Origin: Streptomyces sp. YIM 130001
GTDB taxonomy: Bacteria > Actinomycetota > Actinomycetes > Streptomycetales > Streptomycetaceae
Length of the DNA: 64,000 nucleotides
Assembly (NCBI RefSeq): GCF_003574445.1
Contig: NZ_KZ984574.1
Span: 1 to 64,000 of the forward strand
Reading direction: 5' to 3'
Both the position numbers and the translations under genes were made by a program. Shown here one piece after another: positions 24,684-32,988 of the stretch (positions within the stretch are counted from its first letter, which is position 1; each line of letters opens with the position of its first letter). The notes under the pieces are model-generated. The model was given only the letters and a program-made list of their open reading frames with translations, was not told the origin of the DNA and did not search any database.

Positions 24684-25793
24684 ATGCCCGAACTGCGTGT
24701 CGTGGCCGTCAGCAACGACGGCACACGGCTGGTGCTGAAGGCTGCGGACGCGACGGAGTACACGCTTCCGATCGACGAGCGGCTGCGCGCAGCGGTGCGC
24801 GGCGATCGTCCACGCCTCGGCCAGATCGAGATCGAGGTGGAGAGCCACCTCCGCCCGCGCGACATTCAGGCCCGTATACGCGCCGGAGCGTCCGCAGAGG
24901 AAGTCGCCCAGTTCGCGAACATTCCCGTCGACCGGGTGCGCCGTTTCGAGGGCCCGGTCCTCGCGGAGCGCGCCTTCATGGCCGAGCGGGCCCGCAAGAC
25001 GCCCGTACGCCGGCCCGGGGAGAACGCAGGTCCGCAGCTCGGCGAGGCGGTCCAGGAGCGCCTGTTGATGCGCGGCGTCGACAAGGAGTCCGTGCAGTGG
25101 GACTCGTGGCGGCGCGACGACGGCACCTGGGAGGTGCTGCTCGTCTACCGCGTCGCCGGTGAGCCGCACTCCGCGAGCTGGACGTACGACCCGCCGCGAC
25201 GGCTCGTACAGGCCGTGGACGACGAGGCGCGGTCGCTGATCGGCGAGTCCGACGACATCGCCGCGACGCCCGAGCCCAGCTTCCCGTTCGTACCGCGGAT
25301 CGCTCGGCTGCCGCGGGACAGGCCGCTCGACCGCGCTCTGGACCGGCAGTTGGAACGGCCCAGCCTGCCGGCGCCCACCGAGGCGCCGGAGGAGACCACC
25401 ACGGCGACCGGCTCGTCCGACCAGGGCCGGGACTCGCTCACCAGCCTGCTCGAGGCCGTGCCGAGTTTCCGGGGCGACATGGTGGTGCCCGAGCGTCCGT
25501 CCGCGGCGCCGGCCGCGACCGGTTCGGCCACTCCCGCCTCCACCGAGCAGCCTCCGGTGGAGGAGCCCGAGGAGGAGGACGCGGAGGCCGAGGAGCAGAC
25601 GGCCAGCGCGGCGTCCGCGGGGTCCGCGTACGCGGACGTCCTGATGCCGCGTGCGGTGGCCGGTCACCGGGACCGGCTGGTCGGGACCACCGACCGGCAG
25701 GCCGAGGCGGACGGTGTACGGCCCGGGCGGCGGGCCGCGGTGCCGAGCTGGGACGAGATCGTCTTCGGTACGCGGCGCAAGAAGCAGGACTGA
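24684..25793 (+). CDS. sepH: SepH, cell-division regulator (DUF3071)
   Basis: Protein of 369 aa, homologous to SepH of Streptomyces (SCO5855 in S. coelicolor), which binds FtsZ and promotes Z-ring assembly in vegetative and sporulation septation. The N-terminal DUF3071 domain with a helix-turn-helix (about residues 1-170: MPELRVVAVSNDGTRLVLKA; SAEEVAQFANIPVDRVRRFE) is followed by a long disordered Pro/Glu/Ala linker. The short conserved C-terminal motif is PSWDEIVFGTRR. The ATG at 24684 has GGGAGG. The dyad upstream suggests developmental control. Confidence 0.95.
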   Translation: MPELRVVAVSNDGTRLVLKAADATEYTLPIDERLRAAVRGDRPRLGQIEIEVESHLRPRDIQARIRAGASAEEVAQFANIPVDRVRRFEGPVLAERAFMAERARKTPVRRPGENAGPQLGEAVQERLLMRGVDKESVQWDSWRRDDGTWEVLLVYRVAGEPHSASWTYDPPRRLVQAVDDEARSLIGESDDIAATPEPSFPFVPRIARLPRDRPLDRALDRQLERPSLPAPTEAPEETTTATGSSDQGRDSLTSLLEAVPSFRGDMVVPERPSAAPAATGSATPASTEQPPVEEPEEEDAEAEEQTASAASAGSAYADVLMPRAVAGHRDRLVGTTDRQAEADGVRPGRRAAVPSWDEIVFGTRRKKQD

Positions 25794-25799
25794 TACAGG

Positions 25800-25846
25800 T
25801 CGGCCCCGGCTGACCGGACCGATACGGGTCCGGTCGACGGGGCCGA
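25800..25846. terminator. bidirectional terminator between sepH and the rhodanese gene
   Basis: Nested inverted repeats (GACCGGACC 25812-25820 with GGTCCGGTC 25827-25835; outer TCGGCCCC with GGGGCCGA) lie between the two convergent stops. Confidence 0.8.
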
Positions 25847-25900
25847 ACTGCTTCCCGTACTTCGCGGCGGTCTCCTTCGGGTGATTCCTTGCCGGAGTGC

Positions 25901-26761
25901 CTAGCCGCGTTCCGGCCCCGTCGCGACCGGGCGGGACTTGTCCGCCGACCATTCCGACCAGGAGCCCGGGTACAGCGCCGCCTCGTAGCCGGCGACCGCC
26001 AGGGCGAGGATCTCGTGGGCACCCGAGACGCCCGATCCGCAGTACACCCCGACCGGACCGCCGTCTTCCGCGCCGAGGCCGCGGAAGCGGGACGCCAGGA
26101 CGTCCGGGGCGAGCAGCAGTCCGTCGGCTGCGACGTTCTCCGTGGTCGGGGCGGAGACGGCGCCGGGGATGTGTCCGCCGACCCGGTCGATCGGCTCGAC
26201 ATCGCCCCGGTACCGCTCGGCGGCACGGGCGTCGAGCAGCAGCCCGTCCCGCGCCAGGGCAGCGGCCCCGTCGGCGTCGACCACCGGCAGTGCCCCGGGA
26301 CGCGGTACGAAGTCGCCCGTCTCGGGCTGTGTCGCTTCAGTGGACAGCGGTTCCGTCCATGCCGCGATGCCGCCGTCCAGGACCCGTACCGACGCGTGCC
26401 CCGTCCAGCGCAGCAGCCACCAGGCGCGCGCGGCCGCCCAGCCCTGGCCGCCGTCGTACACGACCACCGGACGGTCGGCCCGGACTCCGGCCGCGCGCAT
26501 CGCCGCCCCGAAGGCGTCGACGTCCGGCAGCGGATGCCGGCCTCCCGAGCCGTCGGGTCCCGGCTCGCCGGCCAGCTCGGTCTCCAGGTCGACGAAAATG
26601 GCTCCCGGAACGTGTCCCGCGGCGTACTCGGCACGACCGTCGAAGGGGCTCTCACCTGCGGCTTTCGCCACGCTGAGCTGCCAGCGCACGTCGAGGATCA
26701 GCGGCGGGTTCGGCCCGGCCGACTCGACCGCGAGTTCGGATGCGGAGATGATGGCATTCAT
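25901..26761 (-). CDS. sulfurtransferase (tandem rhodanese)
   Basis: Enzyme of 286 aa with two rhodanese domains. The first (about 1-130) is structural with LILDVRWQL; the second (about 150-280) carries the active-site loop YCGSGVSG, whose Cys takes up sulfane sulfur. The CGSGVxA/G loop is typical of 3-mercaptopyruvate sulfurtransferases, whereas CRxGxR/T favours thiosulfate, so 3-mercaptopyruvate is the likelier donor. The ATG at 26761 has AAGGA seven bases upstream. It lies tail to tail with sepH, as in other streptomycetes. Confidence 0.9.
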   Translation of the reverse strand: MNAIISASELAVESAGPNPPLILDVRWQLSVAKAAGESPFDGRAEYAAGHVPGAIFVDLETELAGEPGPDGSGGRHPLPDVDAFGAAMRAAGVRADRPVVVYDGGQGWAAARAWWLLRWTGHASVRVLDGGIAAWTEPLSTEATQPETGDFVPRPGALPVVDADGAAALARDGLLLDARAAERYRGDVEPIDRVGGHIPGAVSAPTTENVAADGLLLAPDVLASRFRGLGAEDGGPVGVYCGSGVSGAHEILALAVAGYEAALYPGSWSEWSADKSRPVATGPERG

Positions 26762-27009
26762 GGGCACATCCTTGCGCAAGGCCTGGCCGCCCGGTCGGGC
26801 GGCCACTAATCTGCTGCGCCGGGAGTTCGACTGATCGACACCGGCAGGCAACCGCACCGAAACGGGTGCGAAGCGGCGCACCGGGCATCCTCCGCCGGTA
26901 CGGGCGGAAGCGCGGCGCCGACGGAGCGCGAGGCGCGACAAGTGGTGCGAGCATCTGGTCTGGCACGCGGGGGCACGGCACACCATGACGGCCCGAGGAG
27001 AGAGTGACG

Positions 27010-27783
27010 ATGACCGAGTCGGCAGCTCGGCACACGCCCGGCACACCGTGCTGGGTAAGTCTGATGGTGCATGGACTGACCACCACCCAGGAGTTCTACG
27101 GCTCCCTCTTCGGCTGGGAGTTCCAGCCTGGACCGGAGCAGCTGGGGCCCTATGTCCGCGCGCTCCACGACGGGCACGAGGTGGCGGGTATCGGACAACT
27201 CCCTCCCGACCGTGATCTGCCTATCGCGTGGACGCCGTATCTGGCCACGGAGGACGCCGGCCTCACCGCCGAGTCGATCCGCAGTTGCGGCGGCACGGTG
27301 GGAGTGGGCCCGCTCGACGCGGGCGAGGCAGGGCGGCTGCTCATCGCCCTTGATCCGGCCGGTGCGGTGTTCGGTGTCTGGCAGGCGGCCGAGCATCTGG
27401 GCATCGGAAAGGCCGGGGTGCCCGGTACTCCGGTGTGGAACGAGCTCGTCACGCGGGAGACCGCCTCCGTCGCGAAGTTCTACCAGTGCATCTTCGGTTA
27501 TCAGGAGGACCCGGTCGTCTCGGCCGACTACGACTATCTGACGCTGCGTCTGGACGACGTCCCCGTCGCCTCGGTCCACGGTGTGGGCCAGAGCCTGTCG
27601 CGCGAACGCGGCGCGCACTGGATGACGTACTTCGAAGTCGCCGATGTGGACGGGACGGTGGACCAGGTCGTCGAACTCGGCGGGCAGGTGCTGCACCCCG
27701 CCAAGGACGGCGGCCACGGGCGGATGGCGACGCTCGCCGATCCGGAGGGGGCGGCGTTCACGGTGGTGCGTAGTACGGAGTGA
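27010..27783 (+). CDS. VOC family protein (two glyoxalase-like modules)
   Basis: Protein of 257 aa with two vicinal-oxygen-chelate repeats, modules about 12-125 and 140-255, each starting with a strand such as CWVSLMVHGLTTTQEFYGSL and ending with DPAGAVFGVWQ or DPEGAAFTVVR. Similar proteins are annotated as hydrolases or glyoxalase/bleomycin-resistance-like; the ligand is unknown. I prefer the ATG at 27010, downstream of GGAGAGAG, over the GTG at 27004. It diverges from the rhodanese gene across 248 bases in which I see no clear site. Confidence 0.8.
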   Translation: MTESAARHTPGTPCWVSLMVHGLTTTQEFYGSLFGWEFQPGPEQLGPYVRALHDGHEVAGIGQLPPDRDLPIAWTPYLATEDAGLTAESIRSCGGTVGVGPLDAGEAGRLLIALDPAGAVFGVWQAAEHLGIGKAGVPGTPVWNELVTRETASVAKFYQCIFGYQEDPVVSADYDYLTLRLDDVPVASVHGVGQSLSRERGAHWMTYFEVADVDGTVDQVVELGGQVLHPAKDGGHGRMATLADPEGAAFTVVRSTE

Positions 27784-27816
27784 GGTCGCGGGTGGCGCTC
27801 GGGCGAAGGCCCTCAC

Positions 27817-27845
27817 GGACCGGCCGACCCCTGTGCGGCCGGTCC
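27817..27845. terminator. bidirectional terminator after the VOC gene
   Basis: GGACCGGCCG (27817-27826) and CGGCCGGTCC (27836-27845) form a perfect 10-bp stem with a 9-base loop between convergent genes. Confidence 0.8.
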
Positions 27846-27865
27846 GGGCGCGGGCGCGAGCCGGG

Positions 27866-28288
27866 TCAGCGGCTGCCGTAGCGGAGTTCCTCCCAGGTGT
27901 GCGGGCCGACGATCCCGTCGGAGGCGGCCGCACCGATGTAGGTCCACTGGAACCAGGCCACCGCCGCCTTCGTCGCCGGGCCGAACCGGCCGTCGACGTC
28001 GAGGCGTTCGCCGCGGGCGGCCGGGTAGGCGGACGTCTCGTTGATGAGGGCCTGGATCTCCTTGACGTGGGCGCCCTCGCTGCCGAGCCGAGCACTCCTC
28101 GTCCCCGTGTGGTGACCGCAGTACAGACCCACGGTGCTGACGCCCCGGCAGGTGTCCGCGGCGGAGGGTGCGGCGAACGCCGGCGCGGGGGCGAGGGCGA
28201 GGGTGCAGCCGGCGAGGACCGCGGTGCTCGCGGCCACCATGGCCAGGGCTCTGCGGACGCGGCCGCGTGCGGTCCGGCGTGCATTCAT
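27866..28288 (-). CDS. secreted peptidoglycan-binding domain protein
   Basis: Protein of 140 aa with a Sec-type signal peptide (basic start, hydrophobic stretch VAASTAVLAGCTLALAPAPA, Ala-X-Ala cleavage near AFA-AP). It has a single PG_binding_1 domain near the C-terminus (HVKEIQALIN, DVDGRFGPATKAAVAWFQ, DGIVGPHTWEEL). Two Cys early in the mature part (DTCRGV, GLYCGHH) may form a disulfide. It has no catalytic domain, so it is a wall-binding protein of unknown partner. The ATG at 28288 has AGGAA four bases upstream. Confidence 0.85.
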   Translation of the reverse strand: MNARRTARGRVRRALAMVAASTAVLAGCTLALAPAPAFAAPSAADTCRGVSTVGLYCGHHTGTRSARLGSEGAHVKEIQALINETSAYPAARGERLDVDGRFGPATKAAVAWFQWTYIGAAASDGIVGPHTWEELRYGSR

Positions 28289-28404
28289 GACGTTCCTGAT
28301 GGACAAGGCTGCCCCGATTCCGGTGGTTCGGCGCCGCCGTTGCCGTGCCGGCGGCTTCGATCACCGCAGACGCTGCCATGCCGTGGTGCCGGAACCCGTG
28401 GACC

Positions 28405-28443
28405 GTCGACTTCCCGGCGTGCCCGGCAGGCCGGGAAGTCGAC
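28405..28443. terminator. 14-bp stem, rhamnosidase terminator
   Basis: Perfect arms 28405-28418 and 28430-28443 with an 11-base loop lie about 125 bases past the rhamnosidase stop on the minus strand, upstream of the wall-binding gene. Confidence 0.75.
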
Positions 28444-28567
28444 GGGGCGTCCGCTCGCAGCGCGGCGCCCGGAGCCGCTGCGTCGTGATGGGCGCGTGGC
28501 ACCGGAGTGTGCGCGGTGACCCGGCTGTCGGCCGCCTGGGCGGAACTCAGCGGTGGGCGGGGGTGGT

Positions 28568-31500
28568 TCAGTCGCCGGGGACGTGTTCGACGACTGTGGT
28601 GCCGGAGCCGACGGGGCCGACGCGCAGAACCGTGCCCGTGATGTCGTGGGTGGCGGTGACCCGGACTCGGCCGCGGCCTCCGGGTGGCGCGGAACGGACC
28701 CGGTAGGCGTCGGGGGCGGTGGCGCCGATCTCCACCTCCACCACACCGCGGGAGTTCGGCGGCAGGGTGACGCGGGTCAGGTGCGAGTTGCCCTTTCGCT
28801 GGACGGACACCGAGACGGGCCCGCGTATCGACGGCACGGTCCCCTGCGCGCGGGTCAGGCCGCCGGTTCTCGGACGGATCAGGAACTCGGCCGCGCCCGG
28901 CGCGCAGACGCGGACGCCGAGGAGGTGGCGGGCGATCGCGTTGGCCGGGGCTGAGGCCCAGGCGTGCGAGAAGGTCATATTGGGCTTGAGGGCAGGGTCC
29001 CAGGCTTCGGTGACGATGGTGGCGTGCAGCCGGTCGAGCATGTGGAGCCAGGAGTTGGTGCCCCGGGACGTCATGAGGTCGACCGCTGCGTCGGCGCGGC
29101 CGACGAGGAAGAGGGCGTCGAGGAGGAACTGCGCTCCGTAGACACTCACCTTCATCCCGCCGTCGGCGAGGGTCTCGCCCAGCTTCCTGCGGACCTGGTC
29201 GGACAGCTCGGTGTCGACGCCGAGGGCGACCGGGAAGGCGGTGGCGTGCTGGGCGCTGTGGGTGGTGCCGATGCCGTCGAGGAAGCGTCCCGCCGCCCCG
29301 TCGAGGAGGGTGCTCCGCATGGCGGAGGCGAGCCGGTCGGCGCGCGAGCGGAACTGCCTGGCGTCCGCCTTCTTGTGCAGGACCTCGGCGCACTGGGCGA
29401 GGGCGGTGAACGCCGCGTACTGGAAGGCGTTCACCACGGTGTTGACCTCGGTGAAGACATAGCCGTCGCGGTTCGATTCGGGCCAGTCGACGAGGTCGCC
29501 GAGATCCTCGCTGCTCTCGCCGGGGTCCTTGTGCACGAGACCGTCGCCGCCCAGGTGGTCGTCGAGGTTCTTCGTCTTCAACCGTGCGTAGTCCTTGGCG
29601 AGTTGACGGTCGTCGCCGGTGGCGAGGTAGTCCTCCCAGGCCGAGAGCACACACATGAGGCGGTACTCGGTGGGCCAGGTTCCCTGTCGCACCAGGTAGT
29701 CGTTGGACCATCGGGCCAGGGCGTAGGAGCGCTGTACGCCGTACTCGGAGAGCTGGTTGACCAGGACGTCGCCCTCGTAGGGGCCGCGCTCGCGCGTGGG
29801 GGTGTCCACGTAGAGGTCCGCGCGGGTGGCCTCGATGGAGTACCGGCAGAGCTCCTGTACGCGGTCCAGGTCGGGCGAGGAGCTGCTGAAGGACGAGTGC
29901 GAGTCGTCCCAGTCCGCCTTCCACGCCCGCCCGCGCACGGTCGCCCGCGACAGATCGAGGGTGGTGCGCAACTCGGCCCAGCGAAAGGCCCGGTAGCCCC
30001 AATGCTCGATGTGCTGGACGCCGTCCCGCAGGGTCCAGATCTCGCGGTAGGTGTTGCCGGTCCGCATCTCGTGGCGGACCGTGCCGTCGTCGTTCAACTC
30101 CTCGCCCAGGCGCACCTCGACGGTGTCACCCGCACGTCCGCGCAGCTCGAGTCCGAGGCCGCCGACGATCTCGCGGCCGAGGTCCACCAGCCAGCGTCCG
30201 GGCGCTGCTTCGGTGACGGATTCGGGGCGTACGTCGTGGAGCCGGACCGGTTCGATCCGGGCCGGGACGAGTCCGTCGATCGGCTCCCTGACGGCGGGGG
30301 CTTCCCATGCGCGGTCGTCGAAGCCCGGCCGGGTCCAGCCGGCCGGCTCGTGGCGGAGGTCCCAGTACTCCTGCGGGGCGCGGTAGAAGTTGGTGCCCGC
30401 GCTGCCCTTCGCGGGAAGCAGGCCGGCCTGGCGGCGGGCTCGCCAGGAGGTGCCGGTGCCGACCGTCTCGCGGGTTCCGTCGGCGTAGGTGATCTCCAGC
30501 TGGGCGAGGAACTTGCGGGAGGCGGTGGAGTGGCAGAGCGCGGACAGCGCGTTGGCCCGGCCGGAGCGGAGCGTGCCGGTGATGTCGAAGACCTGGTAGG
30601 CGACGCCGGATCCGGAGCGGACCGAGGCGTGGCCGACCGGTTCGCCGTTGCTCCAGATCTTGGCGACGTACTGACGGCCCGGATCGGGTGAGTCCGCGGC
30701 GGCGTAGAGGACTGCGGCGGTGATCTGCTTGCGGCGTGGGCGGTATTCGTGGCGCAGCAGGGACCAGGAGTCGTCCTCGACGTAGGAGGAGAGCGAGGAG
30801 GCTCCGGTGGGCAGTTCGAGGACGCCGTCGGCGACCGTGCCGGCCGTGAAGGTTCCCTGGTCGGACGAGAAGTCGTCGTCGACGAGGACCGTGCCGTCCG
30901 CGGCGTGGACGGTGAACCGGTCGTAGACCTGCGATTCCGTGGAGCCGTTGCGCAGGCCCACGTTGCCGTCCTCGAGGCGGGAGTCGACAGTGGTGTCGAC
31001 GACGGTGCCGTTCACGGTGGTGGTGAAGGTGGAACCGTCCATGGCGATGGAGACGTCGGTCCACTCGTCGGTGGGGACCGCGAACGGCAGCTCGGTCTCG
31101 TCCAGGACCGTGTACGTACCGCCCCGGCAGATGTGCTTGCGCAGCACGCCGGGGCTTCCGGCGCGTAGTTGCCAGAGGTAGTTGTCGTCGGCGCTGCTCG
31201 CGCGGAACCAGAGGCCGGCGGCCGCGGCGGTGATCTTGAGTCGGGTGGCGAGGGTCCCGTCGGTGAGCGTCTCGCCGGCGGGGGCCCAGACGGGGTCCGC
31301 CGTCCAGGCGTCCTCCATCGTGGTCGCGAGCAGTACCGGCCGCGACCAGGACGACACCTTCGGGCCCCAGCAGCGCACCCGCCACCAGTAGGCGGTGCGG
31401 GGCTCGAGCGGCGGGCCGGTGTACGGGACGGCGCTGGAGTGGGCGGAGTCGTTCCTGCCGGAGTCCCAGACCAGGTCGCGTCGGTCGAACTCGGGTGATC

Positions 31501-31765
31501 CGGACACCAGTTGGACCTGGTAGGCGCGTTGCACGGTGCCGGCGCCCCCGTCGGGCACCTGCCAGCTGAACCTGAGGTCGCGGCCGGCGCCCACGCCGAG
31601 CCCCTGCGGCAGCAGGTCGGCCAGCAGGCCGTCGGGGGCCGACGCTCCGGTGCCGGCCGCAGCACCTGCGGGGTCCGCGGCGGCGGCCGGGCGGGCCAGG
31701 GCGACGGCTGCCGCCGCGGCACCGCCCAGCTGCAGAGCGCTTCGACGGGGCAGGTCCTTCGACAT
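28568..31765 (-). CDS. secreted alpha-L-rhamnosidase (GH78)
   Basis: Large exported glycosidase of 1065 aa that should release terminal L-rhamnose from plant glycosides or polysaccharides. A twin-arginine signal (DLPRRSALQLGG) suggests Tat export. An N-terminal fibronectin-like part is followed by an extra beta-sandwich insertion of the carbohydrate-binding or 3-keto-disaccharide-hydrolase type (about 165-315). The GH78 core follows, with DTPTRERGPYEGD supplying catalytic acidic residues in the (alpha/alpha)6 barrel and FSHAWASAPANAIARHLLGV near the C-terminal beta domain. The ATG follows GTGAGGGTGCC. A good promoter with two LacI-type operators lies upstream; no transporter gene is adjacent. 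Confidence 0.93.
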   Translation of the reverse strand: MSKDLPRRSALQLGGAAAAAVALARPAAAADPAGAAAGTGASAPDGLLADLLPQGLGVGAGRDLRFSWQVPDGGAGTVQRAYQVQLVSGSPEFDRRDLVWDSGRNDSAHSSAVPYTGPPLEPRTAYWWRVRCWGPKVSSWSRPVLLATTMEDAWTADPVWAPAGETLTDGTLATRLKITAAAAGLWFRASSADDNYLWQLRAGSPGVLRKHICRGGTYTVLDETELPFAVPTDEWTDVSIAMDGSTFTTTVNGTVVDTTVDSRLEDGNVGLRNGSTESQVYDRFTVHAADGTVLVDDDFSSDQGTFTAGTVADGVLELPTGASSLSSYVEDDSWSLLRHEYRPRRKQITAAVLYAAADSPDPGRQYVAKIWSNGEPVGHASVRSGSGVAYQVFDITGTLRSGRANALSALCHSTASRKFLAQLEITYADGTRETVGTGTSWRARRQAGLLPAKGSAGTNFYRAPQEYWDLRHEPAGWTRPGFDDRAWEAPAVREPIDGLVPARIEPVRLHDVRPESVTEAAPGRWLVDLGREIVGGLGLELRGRAGDTVEVRLGEELNDDGTVRHEMRTGNTYREIWTLRDGVQHIEHWGYRAFRWAELRTTLDLSRATVRGRAWKADWDDSHSSFSSSSPDLDRVQELCRYSIEATRADLYVDTPTRERGPYEGDVLVNQLSEYGVQRSYALARWSNDYLVRQGTWPTEYRLMCVLSAWEDYLATGDDRQLAKDYARLKTKNLDDHLGGDGLVHKDPGESSEDLGDLVDWPESNRDGYVFTEVNTVVNAFQYAAFTALAQCAEVLHKKADARQFRSRADRLASAMRSTLLDGAAGRFLDGIGTTHSAQHATAFPVALGVDTELSDQVRRKLGETLADGGMKVSVYGAQFLLDALFLVGRADAAVDLMTSRGTNSWLHMLDRLHATIVTEAWDPALKPNMTFSHAWASAPANAIARHLLGVRVCAPGAAEFLIRPRTGGLTRAQGTVPSIRGPVSVSVQRKGNSHLTRVTLPPNSRGVVEVEIGATAPDAYRVRSAPPGGRGRVRVTATHDITGTVLRVGPVGSGTTVVEHVPGD

Positions 31766-31781
31766 GGCACCCTCACAGTAA

Positions 31782-31881
31782 TGAAAGGTTTCAACGCGAC
31801 GAGCCGAAAGGGTATGACCCGTCGATCGCGAGGGTCAATAAGTTGAACAACTGCGAATCCTGCGCGAATTGAAACGTTCTA
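31782..31881 (-). promoter_or_regulatory. rhamnosidase promoter bracketed by two LacI-type operators
   Basis: On the minus strand TTGACC (31833-31838) and TACCCT (31809-31814) are spaced 18 bases. TGAAA-N2-TTTCA (31782-31793) lies just downstream of the predicted start, and TGAAACGTTCTA (31870-31881 on the plus strand), close to TGAAACGTTTCA, lies upstream. The two could be looped by a LacI-family repressor. No such regulator gene is adjacent. Confidence 0.65.
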
Positions 31882-31990
31882 GGGACGGGTGGCGGGCAGC
31901 GGCGCACGCAGCCGGCCTCCGTCACCTCCCGACCCCGACGGGGCCGCGCGCCCACCCGGCACGAGCCGACCGGCACGCGCCCGGCGCGGT

Positions 31991-32380
31991 TCAGGAGGGG
32001 GACGGGAACAGGCAGAACTCGTTCCCCTCGGGGTCGGCCAACACCCAGTGGTCCTCGTAGCGCGCCAGGATCTCGGCGCCTAGCGCGCCGAGACGGCTCA
32101 GCTCGGTGTCCGGGTCCGCCGAACTCAGGTCCAGGTGCACGCGGTTCTTCGCACGCTTGGGCTCCGGCACCAGCTGGCACCAGACCCGGGGCCCGCCACC
32201 CCGCGGCTCGATCAGGACGGTCGGGTCATGCTCCGGATCGGCGATCCCCTGCGCCGCGAGACGCGCCAACTCCGCGTCGTCGTACGGAGCGACGGCGTAC
32301 CCGTCCAACGCGGCAGCCCAGAAGCGAGCCTCGGAGGCCGGATGGGCACAGTCGATGACGATGTCACGGAGTCGGGCCAT
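31991..32380 (-). CDS. VOC family protein (glyoxalase-like)
   Basis: Single VOC-domain protein of 129 aa (MARLRDIVIDCAHPASEARF; EDHWVLADPEGNEFCLFP). It belongs to the group often called glyoxalase-like or 4a-hydroxytetrahydrobiopterin dehydratase-associated VOC. Residues positioned for metal (His, Glu near the end) are partly present. Function is unknown. GGGGGT lies directly before the ATG. It stands alone between the rhamnosidase promoter and a small membrane gene. Confidence 0.8.
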   Translation of the reverse strand: MARLRDIVIDCAHPASEARFWAAALDGYAVAPYDDAELARLAAQGIADPEHDPTVLIEPRGGGPRVWCQLVPEPKRAKNRVHLDLSSADPDTELSRLGALGAEILARYEDHWVLADPEGNEFCLFPSPS

Positions 32381-32510
32381 ACCCCCATGATGCCGACCCG
32401 GAGCCCCAAGTCATCGGTGGCACGGGCCTGTTGACCCGGACACGGGCGACCACGGCTGCGGTCGTCGGCGCAGCGCAGGGCCGAACATCCGCCGAACGTG
32501 ATCGCGCGAG

Positions 32511-32792
32511 TCACCCGTCGGCGTCGTCGAACCGGATCGGGTAGGAGACGGTGGGCCGCGGCCGGGGTGACGGCTTGTCCCAGCCGGGAAACTTCACCGG
32601 GTAGACGGCGGTGGTCCGGGGTTTCGGTGTCCTGGCCGTTCCACTGGTGGCTGCCGGGGTGTTGCCGAAGAGAACGACGGCCGCGCAGACGCCCGCGAAG
32701 ATGGCCGTCTCGCGTCGGGCCCCGCGAGGCCACCGGGAGTGCGCTGTGACCTTGGTGCCGTCGCGCCGGAAATACGCCCTGATCCTCGGCAC
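32511..32792 (-). CDS. small membrane protein
   Basis: Protein of 93 aa starting (V/M)PRIRAYFRRDGTKVTAHSRW. One hydrophobic helix follows (TAIFAGVCAAVVLFG, about 31-45), then a Pro/Arg-rich tail. Similar short Streptomyces proteins with a basic N-terminus (RAYFRRDGT) exist, of unknown function. The GTG at 32792 follows GGGAGGGGAGCG, a strong ribosome binding site. The neighbouring gaps 32381-32510 and 32793-32988 hold nothing I recognise. Confidence 0.65.
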   Translation of the reverse strand: MPRIRAYFRRDGTKVTAHSRWPRGARRETAIFAGVCAAVVLFGNTPAATSGTARTPKPRTTAVYPVKFPGWDKPSPRPRPTVSYPIRFDDADG

Positions 32793-32988
32793 CGCTCCCC
32801 TCCCGAACAACCCTCCTGGCGAGCCCCGCCCCTCAGGATGCCTACCCACGCGGACTCGCCGTCAGTGCGGATCGAGCGAGCCGCACCGGCCGGTCGGCGG
32901 ACCGTTCCGTGCAAGTCCGGTGCCCCGGCGGGTCCGTGGGGTCGTCCGCCGTCTCGACGATCCCCGCGGCACAGCAGGCCTCATCGCC

